A DNA stretch of 50,581 nucleotides from Actinomycetota bacterium (GCA_016219715.1 JACRKX010000052.1:1-50581); one strand, 5' to 3'; positions 26,771-35,914 are shown, counted from the first letter of the stretch. Translations and numbers: made by a program. The notes: generated from the sequence alone by a model not told the origin.

Positions 26771-26887
26771 CACGCCGATTCAATCACCCGCGCGCCTCCT
26801 TGCCGCATAGCCCGGCTGACTGGCGCGGCGAGAAGCTCACCACGATCGACTTCGATCCGAGTGGTGGCGGGATTAGATTCGGGAGCC

Positions 26888-27877
26888 ATGGATGGGAGCG
26901 ATGGCATATCCGCGCCCGGCGGGCGTAGTGAGCCGATCACGTGCCTCGATTCCGTCGACGCGGCCGCGATCGAGCGCACTCTCGCGAGTGGCGACTTCCT
27001 TTGGCTCAACCTGCGCGACGGCGAGGAGATATCGGCGCTCGCGGCCCGTGCGGGAAAGCTGCTCGGCCTGCACGAGCTGACGATCGAAGATCTCGAACAC
27101 TTCGGCCAGCGGGCGAAGATCGAGGAGTACGACGAGTACGTCTACATCGTCGCCTATGGCGCCGCGCCCAGCGACGACCCCGACCGCCTCGTCGAGGTCC
27201 ACATCGTGTACTCGCCGAACTTTCTCTTTACGGTGGCCCGCGACGAGTCGCCCGAGCTGCACGCCCTCCACGCGCGCAGTGCCGGTTCGCGCCATCCGGG
27301 ACAACAGCTGCTTCACGCCGTACTCGACATCCTCGTCGACTCGTTCGCGCCGCTGCTCGACGATATAGACCAGCAGATCGAGGAGATCGAAGAGAAGATC
27401 TTCGAACGCAAGCTGCGCGAGCGTGAGGTCGACATCCACAACGTGCGCCGTCAGCTGGTCCAGGTCGTGCGCATCACCCACCGCCAGAGCGAGACCTACA
27501 CCCGCCTTCGCGAGACGTTGCGCCGGCTGCCCGACCACCACCCCGAGCAGGCGCCTTACTTCCGCGACGTTCAGGACCATCTGATCCGCGTGGCCGATTC
27601 GGCCGACAGCCTGCGCGACCGCGTGCAAGGCCTCTTCGAGATCTACCTTGCGGCGCTCGACAACCGCCAGAACATCATCATGAAGCAGTTCACGGTGATC
27701 GCGGGGATCTTCTTGCCGCTGACGGTGGTGGTTGGCTTCTTCGGTCAGAACTTCAGGTGGATGGTCGACAACGTCGCAAGCTCTGGCTCGTTCGTTTTGC
27801 TGGGCCTGGTGCTGCCCGCGGTGATCGTTGCCGTGTTGCTGCTCGTGATCTGGCGGAGGGGTTTCTTCGAGGACTGA
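26888..27877 (+). CDS. CorA-family divalent cation transporter with GQN in place of GMN
   Basis: 329 residues from ATG 26888; the longer frame upstream covers only divergent-gene sequence. Cytoplasmic alpha/beta domain (1-150), a long helix rich in Glu/Arg (155-255), then two C-terminal membrane segments (about 267-286 and 300-322). The family's selectivity loop, normally (Y/F)GMN, reads FFGQNFRWM with Gln at 287. The tail is RRGFFED instead of the common KKK end. Fold assignment is firm; Mg2+ versus other metal preference is open because of the altered motif. Confidence 0.88.
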   Translation: MDGSDGISAPGGRSEPITCLDSVDAAAIERTLASGDFLWLNLRDGEEISALAARAGKLLGLHELTIEDLEHFGQRAKIEEYDEYVYIVAYGAAPSDDPDRLVEVHIVYSPNFLFTVARDESPELHALHARSAGSRHPGQQLLHAVLDILVDSFAPLLDDIDQQIEEIEEKIFERKLREREVDIHNVRRQLVQVVRITHRQSETYTRLRETLRRLPDHHPEQAPYFRDVQDHLIRVADSADSLRDRVQGLFEIYLAALDNRQNIIMKQFTVIAGIFLPLTVVVGFFGQNFRWMVDNVASSGSFVLLGLVLPAVIVAVLLLVIWRRGFFED

Positions 27878-27911
27878 TCCCGGCCCCCACCTGCGATAAT
27901 CGGCTTCCGGC

Positions 27912-28307
27912 ATGGAAGTTTCGAAAAAGCGCAGAATCCGCCTGATCGTCTCGCTGACGGCTGCGTTGCTGCTGGCGACGGCGCTGATCTACACGAGCTT
28001 CAGCGCCTCAACGGTTGCCCGTACGCCCTCTCAGCTGCTCGCCTCGTCCGAGCCCGGCAAGTCCTACGAGCTCAGCGGTCGTGTGGTCATGGGCTCGCTA
28101 AAGGACCACGGCCAGTCGTTCGAGTTCGTCGTGCAGGATCGCGCCGGCGCGGCCAAGATCCCGGTCACTTATCGCGGCACCGTGCCCGACCCGTTTCGCG
28201 AGGGCCGCGAGGTCATCGTCTCGGGCGTGGTCAAGGACGGCGTCTTTGTCGGCGAGCCCGGCTCGCTGATCACGAAGTGCCCCTCGAAGTTCTCGAACAA
28301 GGAATAA
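27912..28307 (+). CDS. ccmE: Heme chaperone CcmE, Cys-type (CxxxF variant)
   Basis: 131 residues. N-terminal membrane anchor (10-30) and an OB-fold domain: GKSYELSGRVVMGSL, FVVQDRAGAAKIPVTYRGTVPDPFREGREVIVSG. In most bacteria heme attaches covalently to His in an HxxxY motif; here the corresponding site reads LITKCPSKFSN, with Cys123 and Phe127. Cys-type CcmE (CxxxY) is known from some archaea and Gram-positives and sulfate reducers; Phe in place of Tyr is a further change. 34 bases after the CorA-like gene and 4 bases before ccmF, so translationally linked to ccmF. Confidence 0.92.
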   Translation: MEVSKKRRIRLIVSLTAALLLATALIYTSFSASTVARTPSQLLASSEPGKSYELSGRVVMGSLKDHGQSFEFVVQDRAGAAKIPVTYRGTVPDPFREGREVIVSGVVKDGVFVGEPGSLITKCPSKFSNKE

Positions 28308-28311
28308 GCCC

Positions 28312-30480
28312 GTGACCTTCGGGCGCGTCTGCATTCTGGCGGCGTTTGGGCTTGCGATCTACGCGCTCGCGGCCGGCGTATTTGCCGCCACGAGTGGCCG
28401 CCGCGACTGGGCCGCCTCCGCGCGCCGCGCGATCTACGCCCTGACCGGCATGGCGATCGCTGCCTTCGCCACGCTCGAGATCGCCTATCTCAGCTCCGAC
28501 TTCAGCTTCGCGCTGGTCGCGCAGAACTCGAGCACCACCACGCCGCTGTTCTACAAGCTCACCGCGATCTGGTCGAGCCAGGCCGGCTCCCTGCTGCTGT
28601 GGGTCACGGTGCTCGGCATCTTCAGCAGCGGCGTGCTCTATGCCACGCGCAACACCCACCGCCAGGTCGCGCCGTGGGCCAACGCCGTGCTCGGCGGAAT
28701 CGCTGTGTTCTTCGTCGGGTTGATGGTTTTCGCGGTCGACGCGAACCCGTTTGTCGCCGCCACCCCGGTGCCGGTCGAGGGCAATGGCCTCAATCCGTTG
28801 CTGCGGCACCCGAGCATGATGTTCCACCCGCCGATGCTCTACAGCGGCTACGTCGGCTTCTCGATCCCGTTCGCCTTCGCCGTCGGCGCGCTGCTGACAC
28901 GCCGGCTCGACGCCGGCTGGATCCGCTCAACACGCAAGTTCGCGCTGCTGGCCTGGACGTTCCTGACGATCGGAATCATGCTCGGAGCGCGCTGGAGCTA
29001 CAGCGAGCTTGGCTGGGGTGGCTACTGGGGCTGGGATCCCGTTGAGAACGCCTCGCTGCTGCCGTGGCTCGTCGGCACGGCGTTCATCCACTCGATCATG
29101 GTGCAGGAGCGGCGCGGCATGCTGAAGGTTTGGAACGTCAGCCTGATCGCCGCCACCTTCACACTCTCGATTCTCGGCACGTTTCTCGTGCGCTCGGGAA
29201 TCCTCGACTCGATCCACGCGTTCGGCGAGTCCACGCTGGGCGTTCCGTTCCTGATCTTCATCTGCCTGATCGTGATCTCGTCGGCCTGGCTGATCGTTTC
29301 GCGGCTGCCCGACCTGCGCAGCCGCCACACGCTCGACTCGCTTGCTTCACGTGAGGCGATGTTCCTGCTCAACAACCTGCTGTTCGTGGCGATGGCCTGC
29401 GTTGTCTTCTGGGGCACGTTCTTCCCGCTGATCTCCGAGGCGATCACAGGCACCAAGGCCAGCGTCGGACCGCCGTGGTTCACTCGCTACCTCGGGCCGA
29501 TCGCGATCGCGCTTGTCGCGGTGAGCGGCATCGGACCGGTGATCCCGTGGCGGCGGCTCAGCCCGTCGCGCGCGAAGGCGCTCTTCTGGCTGCCGGTCAC
29601 GGCGGCGATCGCCGCGCTCGCCGCGACCGCACTGCTTGCGGGCGTGTTCGAAAGCGTCGGCGCCACGCTGATGTTCGCCGCCGCCGCGTTCTCTCTGACC
29701 GTCGCCGTGCGCGAGTTCTACATCGGCGCCCGCGCGCGCCAGTCGCTTGAGGGCGGCTCGTTGCCGGCGGCGCTCGGCCGGCTGATCTCGCGCAATCGCC
29801 GGCGTTACGGTGGTTACCTCGTTCACGTCGGCATCGCGATCCTGATGATCGGCGTTGCCGCGTCGTCGGCGTTCAACTCGACCTCGGAGCGCGCGCTGAA
29901 GGTCGGCGAGTCGGTCAAGGCCGGCGACTACACCTTCAAGTACCTCAGAGCCACCTCCGACGCGGCCAACGAGCGACTCTCGTTCGGCGCGCTCGTCGAG
30001 GTCCGCAAAGACGGCAAGCACGTCACCACGCTGCACCCCACGCGCAACTGGTATCCCGTGAACTCCGACCGCATGGGCTTCGTCGGCCGCTACTTCGGCG
30101 GCGAGGCGACCAGCGAAGTCGGCCTCAAGGCCGGCTTCACGCGCGACATCTGGACGGCAGTGCAGCCCGATCTGCGCCCGCTGCGCCCGGCGATCAGCGC
30201 GGGCAACAAACTTCCGTCGATCGACAATCCCGAGGTGCAGGCCGTCGTGATCACCGCGATCGTCGACTCGTACCCGCGCAAGGCGCAAACGGCGACGTTC
30301 CGCGTGATCGTCAGCCCGCTCGTGACCTGGATCTGGATCGGCGGCATCATCGTGCTGCTCGGCGCCCTGACGGCGCTGTGGCCGGCGCCTGACGCGCTGC
30401 GCGCTCGCGTGTCGTCGCTGGCCGCCGCGCGCCTGGCCGGCGCCGGGCGCGACAAGAAGGCTGCTCCGCAGGAGGCGTGA
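28312..30480 (+). CDS. ccmF: Cytochrome c heme lyase subunit CcmF
   Basis: 722 residues, around 14-15 membrane segments. The heme-handling WWD domain is visible as SELGWGGYWGWDPVENASLLPWL, preceded by LRHPSMMFHPPMLYSGYVG with conserved His, and followed by SILGTFLVRSGILDSIHAF. A large C-terminal extracytoplasmic domain (about 525-690) ends in a final membrane helix. It joins heme from CcmE to apocytochrome presented by CcmH. GTG start 4 bases after ccmE; its TGA shares one base with the ATG of ccmI. Usual length. Confidence 0.97.
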   Translation: MTFGRVCILAAFGLAIYALAAGVFAATSGRRDWAASARRAIYALTGMAIAAFATLEIAYLSSDFSFALVAQNSSTTTPLFYKLTAIWSSQAGSLLLWVTVLGIFSSGVLYATRNTHRQVAPWANAVLGGIAVFFVGLMVFAVDANPFVAATPVPVEGNGLNPLLRHPSMMFHPPMLYSGYVGFSIPFAFAVGALLTRRLDAGWIRSTRKFALLAWTFLTIGIMLGARWSYSELGWGGYWGWDPVENASLLPWLVGTAFIHSIMVQERRGMLKVWNVSLIAATFTLSILGTFLVRSGILDSIHAFGESTLGVPFLIFICLIVISSAWLIVSRLPDLRSRHTLDSLASREAMFLLNNLLFVAMACVVFWGTFFPLISEAITGTKASVGPPWFTRYLGPIAIALVAVSGIGPVIPWRRLSPSRAKALFWLPVTAAIAALAATALLAGVFESVGATLMFAAAAFSLTVAVREFYIGARARQSLEGGSLPAALGRLISRNRRRYGGYLVHVGIAILMIGVAASSAFNSTSERALKVGESVKAGDYTFKYLRATSDAANERLSFGALVEVRKDGKHVTTLHPTRNWYPVNSDRMGFVGRYFGGEATSEVGLKAGFTRDIWTAVQPDLRPLRPAISAGNKLPSIDNPEVQAVVITAIVDSYPRKAQTATFRVIVSPLVTWIWIGGIIVLLGALTALWPAPDALRARVSSLAAARLAGAGRDKKAAPQEA

Positions 30481-30764
30481 TGCAGATCCTGCTTGCGACA
30501 TTGGTACTGGCCGCCGCGGTGGCGTTCGTCGTCTGGCCGTTGCTGCGCGGGGTCGACGAGTCTGCGCTCGACGCCGAACTCGCCGAGCTCGAGATCGCCA
30601 AACAGGCCAAGTACCGCGAGATCCGCGACGCCGAGATCGACCACAAGGCGGGCAAGCTGACCGACGACGAGTGGCGCACTACTGACGCGGAGCTGCGAAC
30701 CGAGGCAACGCGAATCCTCGCCCAGATGGACCGCGGCGAAAACGCCCAGCAGCCGACGCGTTAA
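30480..30764 (+). CDS. Short CcmI-like membrane protein
   Basis: 94 residues: one N-terminal membrane helix (ILLATLVLAAAVAFVVWPLL), then a charged, helical region ELAELEIAKQAKYREIRDAEIDHKAGKLTDDEWRTTD that matches the N-terminal part of CcmI/CycH. It lacks the TPR domain of full-length CcmI. ATG 30480 follows GGAGG and shares a base with the ccmF stop. Likely helps CcmF and CcmH assemble; inference from family and position. Confidence 0.8.
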   Translation: MQILLATLVLAAAVAFVVWPLLRGVDESALDAELAELEIAKQAKYREIRDAEIDHKAGKLTDDEWRTTDAELRTEATRILAQMDRGENAQQPTR

Positions 30765-30776
30765 ACTTCCCGCCCG

Positions 30777-31004
30777 ATGGGAACCGTTCTCTCAATTCTT
30801 CAGCTCTTCATCTCGGTCGTCCTGATCTTCCTGGTGCTGCTGCACTCAGGCAAGGACGCCGGGCTCTCGGGCGCCTTCGGCGTCGCCCCGGGCAGCGGCC
30901 CGTTCGGCGGTGGCTCGCTGCTCGAGCGCAACCTCGACCGCTGGACGATCGCCTTCACGGTCGCCTTCGTGGTCAACTCGATCGTCCTGCTGAAGATCCT
31001 CTAG
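30777..31004 (+). CDS. secG: Preprotein translocase subunit SecG
   Basis: 75 residues with two membrane helices: VLSILQLFISVVLIFLVLLHSGK, then the family loop GLSGAFGVAPGSGPFGG, and RWTIAFTVAFVVNSIVLLKIL. Small subunit of the SecYEG channel. In many actinobacteria secG follows tpiA; here it follows the ccm block instead, 12 bases after the CcmI-like gene. Followed by a weak GC hairpin (31069-31081, GGCCC-AGC-GGGCC then TTATT). Confidence 0.93.
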   Translation: MGTVLSILQLFISVVLIFLVLLHSGKDAGLSGAFGVAPGSGPFGGGSLLERNLDRWTIAFTVAFVVNSIVLLKIL

Positions 31005-31180
31005 CCGGCGCGAGCCGGGTCGCTCGGCCGGCCCCCTCGATCTGCGCACCTGGTCGGCCCACCTGATCGGCCCAGCGGGCCTTATTGTCTGCGGCGTCCA
31101 ATGTGTATTAGCCTTGCCACGCAGTGGGTGGCCTGCGCGCCGCCGTCGCTTGACAACGGGCAACGGACAGGGAGCATGAG

Positions 31181-32413
31181 ATGAATTTTGAGCATTCCGA
31201 GCGGGCGCAGGAGTACCTCGAGTGCGTCGACGCGTTCATCCGCGAGCACATCGAAGGCCCTGAGGAAGAGGCCCGGGTGCAAATGATGGAAGTCGACCCG
31301 GCACAGCGCTGGTCGCCTCCACCAGAGCTCGAAGCCCTCAAGGAGAAGGCCCGCGCCGAGGGTTTGTGGAACCTCTTCCTTCCAGATGAGGAATACGGCG
31401 CCGGCCTCAAGAACGTCGAGTACGCGCCGCTTGCCGAGCGCATGGGTCGCTCGTTCCTGGCCAGCGAGATCTTCAACTGTTCGGCGCCTGACACCGGCAA
31501 CATGGAGGTGCTCTTTCACTTCGGAAGCGACGAACAGAAGGAGCGTTGGCTCAAGCCATTGCTCGCCGGCGAGATCCGCTCGGCGTTTTGTATGACCGAG
31601 CCCGCCGTGGCCAGCTCCGACGCCACCAACATGCAGGCGACCGCGATCGTCGAGGGTGACGAGGTGGTGCTCAACGGCGTCAAGTGGTGGAGCACCGGAG
31701 CCGGCTACCCGAACTGCGACGTCGCGATCTTCATGGCGCTTACCGATCCGTCGGCCCACAAGTACGCCCAGCACTCGATGGTGCTGGTGCCGATGGACTC
31801 GCCCGGCGTGAAGGTCGACCGCATGCTCACGACGATGGGCTACTGGGACGAGCCCTCCGGCCATGGCGAGGTCTCGTTCACCGACGTGCGCCTGCCGGTC
31901 AGCTCGATCATCGGCGGCCCGGGCCGTGCCTTCGAAATCGCGCAATCGCGCCTTGGGCCCGGACGCATCCACCACTGCATGCGCCTGATCGGCCAGGCCG
32001 AGCGCGCCCTCGAACTCGCATGCAAGCGTGCCACCGAGCGCGTCGCCTTCGGCAAACCGCTGGCCAATCTCGGCGGCAACCGGGAGCGCATCGCCGAGGC
32101 GCGCATCGCGATCGAGCAGGCGCGCCTGCTGGTGCTGAAGTGCGCCTGGCTGATCGACGAGAAGGGTCTGATGAGCGCGCTCTCCGAGGTTTCGCAGATC
32201 AAGGTCGCCGTGCCGAACATGGCACAGAAGGTGATCGACATGGCGATCCAGCTGCACGGCGGCGGCGGACTGTCAAACGACTTTCCGCTGGCGGCGATGT
32301 GGGCCCACGCACGTACGCTGCGGCTGGCCGACGGCCCCGACGAGGTGCATCGCGGCGTCGTCGCGCGCATCGAGCTGGCGAAGTACGTCGACCGCGACGT
32401 CGCCAAGGGCTGA
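31181..32413 (+). CDS. Acyl-CoA dehydrogenase family protein
   Basis: 410 residues, FAD-dependent. Helical N-domain with [29 protein letters not shown], the flavin/substrate segment [20 protein letters not shown], beta-domain [23 protein letters not shown], and C-domain [28 protein letters not shown] and [34 protein letters not shown]. The long form with the APH-like gene 5 bases downstream resembles the ACAD10/ACAD11 arrangement, where kinase and dehydrogenase act together on hydroxy-fatty acyl-CoAs; substrate here is inferred. GGGAG precedes the ATG. Confidence 0.94.
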   Translation: MNFEHSERAQEYLECVDAFIREHIEGPEEEARVQMMEVDPAQRWSPPPELEALKEKARAEGLWNLFLPDEEYGAGLKNVEYAPLAERMGRSFLASEIFNCSAPDTGNMEVLFHFGSDEQKERWLKPLLAGEIRSAFCMTEPAVASSDATNMQATAIVEGDEVVLNGVKWWSTGAGYPNCDVAIFMALTDPSAHKYAQHSMVLVPMDSPGVKVDRMLTTMGYWDEPSGHGEVSFTDVRLPVSSIIGGPGRAFEIAQSRLGPGRIHHCMRLIGQAERALELACKRATERVAFGKPLANLGGNRERIAEARIAIEQARLLVLKCAWLIDEKGLMSALSEVSQIKVAVPNMAQKVIDMAIQLHGGGGLSNDFPLAAMWAHARTLRLADGPDEVHRGVVARIELAKYVDRDVAKG

Positions 32414-32418
32414 CGCGA

Positions 32419-33483
32419 GTGACCGCAGGCGTCCTGGACAAGGCCCGCGACGTACGCGCCGAAGACAGCATCGACGTCGCGGCCGTCGATGCCTGGCTCA
32501 AACAGCGTGTCGACGGACTGGAGGGTGCGCCGAACGTCAAGCAGTTCCCTGGCGGGGCGTCGAATCTCACGTACCAGCTCAGCTACCCCGGCCGCGACCT
32601 GATCCTGCGCCGCCCACCGTTCGGCCACCTGCCCAAGAGTGGTCACGACATGCGACGCGAGTTCACCGTGCAGTCGAAGCTGGCGCCGGTCTTTCCCTAC
32701 GTCCCGAAGATGGTCGCGTTCTGTGACGATCGCGCGGTGATGGACGTCGACTTCTACGTGATGGACCGCATCCGCGGCATCATCCTGCGCAGTGAACTTC
32801 CCAAGGGCATGACGCTCGACGAGGCGGGCGCACGCGCTCTTTCGACGAGCTTCATTGAGCGACTGGTCGACCTGCACGCGGTCGACCCCCAGACGGCCGG
32901 ACTGGCGGACCTCGGCCGGGGCGAGGGTTACGTCGAGCGTCAGATCGCCGGCTGGACCAAGCGCTACGGCGCCGCGCGCACCTGGAACACGCCGAGTTTC
33001 AAGAAGGTCGTCAAGTGGCTCGAGGCCAACATGCCGGCCGATTCGGGCAGTTGCATCATCCACAATGACTGGCGGCTCGACAACGTCGTGCTCGACCCCG
33101 ACGACCCGCAGAAGATCATCGGCGTGCTCGACTGGGAGATGGCGACGATCGGCGACCCGCTGATGGACCTCGGCAGCATGATGGCCTACTGGGTCGAGGC
33201 CGGCGACGATCGCATCGGCCAGATGTTTCGTCGCCAGCCCACGCACCTGCCGGGCATGCTCACTCGCGCGGAGGTGGTTGAGCACTACTGCGCCAGCAGC
33301 GGCCGGCAGGCCGGCGACATTCGTTTTTACGAGGTATATGGCCTGTTCCGCCTCGCGGGAATCATCCAGCAGATCTACAAGCGCTACCACGAGAAGGAGA
33401 CCACCAACCCGGCCTTCAAGCGCTTCTGGATCGCGACCAACTATCTGCACCATCGCGCCCGCGGTGTGATCAAGCGCGGCTGA
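32419..33483 (+). CDS. APH-family phosphotransferase paired with acyl-CoA dehydrogenase
   Basis: 354 residues from GTG 32419, 5 bases after the dehydrogenase stop; the open frame extends upstream only as a shadow. Aminoglycoside-phosphotransferase-like fold: nucleotide region FPGGASNLTYQLSYPGRDLILRRPP, catalytic loop IIHNDWRLDNVVLD (HxDxxxxN) and metal motif VLDWEMATIGDPLMDLG. This subfamily, fused to or beside acyl-CoA dehydrogenases (human ACAD10/11), phosphorylates 4-hydroxyacyl-CoAs for lipid breakdown; an antibiotic-resistance role is unlikely. Family match strong, substrate inferred. Confidence 0.9.
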   Translation: MTAGVLDKARDVRAEDSIDVAAVDAWLKQRVDGLEGAPNVKQFPGGASNLTYQLSYPGRDLILRRPPFGHLPKSGHDMRREFTVQSKLAPVFPYVPKMVAFCDDRAVMDVDFYVMDRIRGIILRSELPKGMTLDEAGARALSTSFIERLVDLHAVDPQTAGLADLGRGEGYVERQIAGWTKRYGAARTWNTPSFKKVVKWLEANMPADSGSCIIHNDWRLDNVVLDPDDPQKIIGVLDWEMATIGDPLMDLGSMMAYWVEAGDDRIGQMFRRQPTHLPGMLTRAEVVEHYCASSGRQAGDIRFYEVYGLFRLAGIIQQIYKRYHEKETTNPAFKRFWIATNYLHHRARGVIKRG

Positions 33484-33501
33484 GCGGGGCGTCGGGCTCT
33501 C

Positions 33502-34200
33502 ATGGGAGTGATCCACCTGATCCGTCACGGCCAGGCGTCGTGGGGAGTGGGGGACTACGACCAGCTTTCCGAGCTTGGCGAGCGCCAATCTCGCGTACTC
33601 GGCGAGACGCTGCGGGAGCGCCTGGAGATCGTCGATCTCGCGGTCGTCGGAGAGATGCGCCGTCATCGCGAAACCGCCGCGCACGCTCTGGCGGCGATGG
33701 GATCGCAGGCGGCTCGCGCCGAACTCGCGCATGCCGGCTGGAACGAGTTCGACCACGAGCGCGTGATCGCCGTACACAAGCCCGCCTACAAGTCCAAGGC
33801 CCGCATGGTCGCCGACCTCGCCCGGCGCAAAGACCCCAGACGCGCCTTCCAAGAGATCTTCGACGCCTCGCTGGAACAGTGGACCGCCGCCGGTGAGGAC
33901 GCCGGATACAGCGAGAGCTGGCAGACCTTCGGCGACCGCGCGCTGGCCGCGCTCGAAGACCTCGACAAGCAGCTGGGCAAGGGCGGCAGCGCGCTGGTGT
34001 TTACATCGGGAGGACCGATCAGCGCCGTCAGCGCGCGCCTGTTGGGTGTCGGCCCCGAGGGCTGGTTACAGCTCAACCGCGTGATCGCCAACGCCTCGGT
34101 CACGAAGATCGTCAGCGGCCGCAGCGGCCTATCGCTGGTGACCTTCAACGACCATGCCCACTTCGAGGGCGTGCGGCGTGAGTTGTTGACGTATCGCTAG
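33502..34200 (+). CDS. Histidine phosphatase (phosphoglycerate-mutase-like) with SGG at the second His site
   Basis: 232 residues. The phospho-acceptor motif LIRHGQASWG (His9) and the RHRETA pocket are present. The second conserved His of the superfamily, usually in a (S/T)HGG motif, is replaced: LVFTSGGPISAVSARLLG. The same TSGG form occurs in a branch of these phosphatases, so activity is likely but substrate unknown. It is not a convincing replacement for the broken gpmI. Starts 19 bases after the APH-like gene, probably same transcript. Confidence 0.85.
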   Translation: MGVIHLIRHGQASWGVGDYDQLSELGERQSRVLGETLRERLEIVDLAVVGEMRRHRETAAHALAAMGSQAARAELAHAGWNEFDHERVIAVHKPAYKSKARMVADLARRKDPRRAFQEIFDASLEQWTAAGEDAGYSESWQTFGDRALAALEDLDKQLGKGGSALVFTSGGPISAVSARLLGVGPEGWLQLNRVIANASVTKIVSGRSGLSLVTFNDHAHFEGVRRELLTYR

Positions 34201-34209
34201 CCGAAATAC

Positions 34210-34238
34210 TTGATATCGAAATAGCTAAGTAGTATTGC
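34210..34238 (+). promoter_or_regulatory. AT-rich promoter candidate for the 34242 gene, possibly leaderless
   Basis: TTGATA (34210-34215) and TATTGC (34233-34238) lie 17 bases apart in an AT-rich stretch unlike the surroundings. A start site 7 bases on would fall at the ATG at 34242, and no ribosome site is visible, suggesting a leaderless mRNA. The -10 match is weak. Confidence 0.35.
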
Positions 34239-34241
34239 GGT

Positions 34242-35681
34242 ATGCCTGTTGGGGGGAATGGGTTTGAGTCCGAATGGACTCCCGCGCGACTTCTGTCGAC
34301 CATCGGCCTGCGCGGGGAAGAAGAGCGTGAGCGACGCGCTACTTCAGCGTTGCTCGCGGTGATGATGGCTGTGCCCGAATTCGGTCAGGCGGTCATTAGC
34401 GAACTTGGCGGTCCGAAGGGGCGGATAACTGCTTTCACCGAGGTCCAGATGAAGGACGAAAACGGAGTGCGCCATATCCCCGATGGCGCGATCGTGTGTC
34501 GGCGAGGCAAATCAAGCTGGTGCGCGCTGGTCGAGGTGAAAACCGGTTCCGCGAAGGTGAAAAGCGAACAGGTAACGCGGTATCTCGATTTGGCGCGCGT
34601 CAACAAATTTGATGCCGTCGTGACGATCACCAACGAAATCACCGCCAGCCGGGACGACGCAATCGTCCATGTTGACAAACGGAAGCTCAAGTCCGTGAAG
34701 CTGCTCAATGTTTCGTGGTGGCGGATACTGACCATGGCCATTCTTCACCACCGGTACAAAGGGGTCTCTGATCCCGACCAGGCATGGATTCTCGGCGAGT
34801 TGATCGCCTACCTCGACAGCGAACGTTCTGGTGCCAGTGGGTTCTTGGGAATGGGGGACGAGTGGGTGGCTGTTCGCGACGCGGTCGGCCACGGCACGCT
34901 TCGTTCATCGGATCCAGGGGCGAAAGATGTCGCCACGCGGTGGGACCAGTTCGTCGAATACATGGCCTTGAGTCTGAGCCAGGAATTGGGACGCGAAGTC
35001 AGGCCGGTCCGCGCTCGCGGAGCAGAGCCGGAAGCACGCCGGGACAAGTTTGTTCAAGAGATGGTTGTCGACGGGACGCTCAGTGGAGACTTGAAGATTC
35101 CCGACGCGGTTGGTCCGGTGCGCGTAGTCGCCGATCTTCGTACGAGGAAAGTCACGACGCTTGTTTCGATTGCGGCTCCTGCGGAAGGCAGGCCGCAGAC
35201 ACGGATCAATTGGATTCTCAAACAGCTTCGCGGCGCTCCCAGTGATTTGCGAATCGACGTTCGGTTTTCTAGCGCTAAGGAATCCTCGTCGCTGTTGCTC
35301 GTTGACGCAATCGAGAACCCTCAGGGGCTGTTGTCGGCAAACGACAAACGGCGCGAACCGCGCAGCTTTGAGCTTGCTCTAGTGCGCAAGATGGGTCTCA
35401 AGCGAGGAATCGATGCCGGTTCGTTCGCGCGTGAGACTCGTCGGCAGATGCTCATCTTCTATCGCGACATCGTTCAAGATCTAACGCCATGGCGGGCCGC
35501 GGCGCCGAAGTTGTCGGAAAGCGCCACGGAGGAAGTGAATGAGGTCAGCGCTGTGGATGGTGCTCCGGCCGTGAGCCCAGAGTCCGATGCGATGGACTCG
35601 GAGGTGAGTCGAGAGGCCGTCATGTACGCGACCGAGCAGTCTGAACTCAGCGCGCGGGAGGGCCAACTGCCCAGTCACTAG
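34242..35681 (+). CDS. Putative PD-(D/E)XK nuclease-fold protein, lower G+C, beside tRNA-Leu
   Basis: 479 residues; family not firmly recognised. Residues 60-125 carry a PD-(D/E)XK signature: Glu67 in FTEVQM, Asp81 in HIPDGAIV, Glu98-x-Lys100 in ALVEVKTG, and Gln110 in SEQVTRYLDLAR, in the order and spacing of restriction-endonuclease-like folds. Residues 130-400 are alpha/beta without a known motif; the last 60 are acidic and disordered. Two 60-base samples I counted by hand (34561-34620, 35221-35280) are 48% and 55% G+C, against 70% in 33781-33840, and codon use is less biased. Position between a core gene and tRNA-Leu suggests acquisition. A defence or DNA-processing role is inference. Confidence 0.6.
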   Translation: MPVGGNGFESEWTPARLLSTIGLRGEEERERRATSALLAVMMAVPEFGQAVISELGGPKGRITAFTEVQMKDENGVRHIPDGAIVCRRGKSSWCALVEVKTGSAKVKSEQVTRYLDLARVNKFDAVVTITNEITASRDDAIVHVDKRKLKSVKLLNVSWWRILTMAILHHRYKGVSDPDQAWILGELIAYLDSERSGASGFLGMGDEWVAVRDAVGHGTLRSSDPGAKDVATRWDQFVEYMALSLSQELGREVRPVRARGAEPEARRDKFVQEMVVDGTLSGDLKIPDAVGPVRVVADLRTRKVTTLVSIAAPAEGRPQTRINWILKQLRGAPSDLRIDVRFSSAKESSSLLLVDAIENPQGLLSANDKRREPRSFELALVRKMGLKRGIDAGSFARETRRQMLIFYRDIVQDLTPWRAAAPKLSESATEEVNEVSAVDGAPAVSPESDAMDSEVSREAVMYATEQSELSAREGQLPSH

Positions 35682-35724
35682 GCCCAAGCAGTTGCCGGAT
35701 CGCAGGTCGAGTGCCGCGAAACCA

Positions 35725-35763
35725 GAAAACGCCGCCCCAGAAGAAATCCGGAGCGGCGTTTTC
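35725..35763. terminator. Bidirectional intrinsic terminator
   Basis: Perfect 11-bp stem GAAAACGCCGC / GCGGCGTTTTC with a 17-base loop. A-run and T-run flank it on both strands, so it can end transcription of the nuclease-like gene (plus) and of tRNA-Leu (minus). One of the few classical U-tract terminators in the window. Confidence 0.8.
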
Positions 35764-35775
35764 ACATCTCACGTA

Positions 35776-35861
<86 letters not shown>

Positions 35862-35914
35862 GAGAGCGAACGAAGTATAGGTCAGCGATGCGTGCGCGAC
35901 GAGCGCCGCCGTGA

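Noticed and set aside
32419-33483. Antibiotic-resistance aminoglycoside phosphotransferase
   Set aside because: Coupling to an acyl-CoA dehydrogenase and the ACAD10/11-like subfamily point to lipid metabolism.
31840-33852. 670-residue open frame on the minus strand
   Set aside because: It lies antisense to the acyl-CoA dehydrogenase, the APH-like gene and the phosphatase, all with clear family motifs; its protein is Asp/Val/His-rich like other high-G+C shadows and shows no domain.
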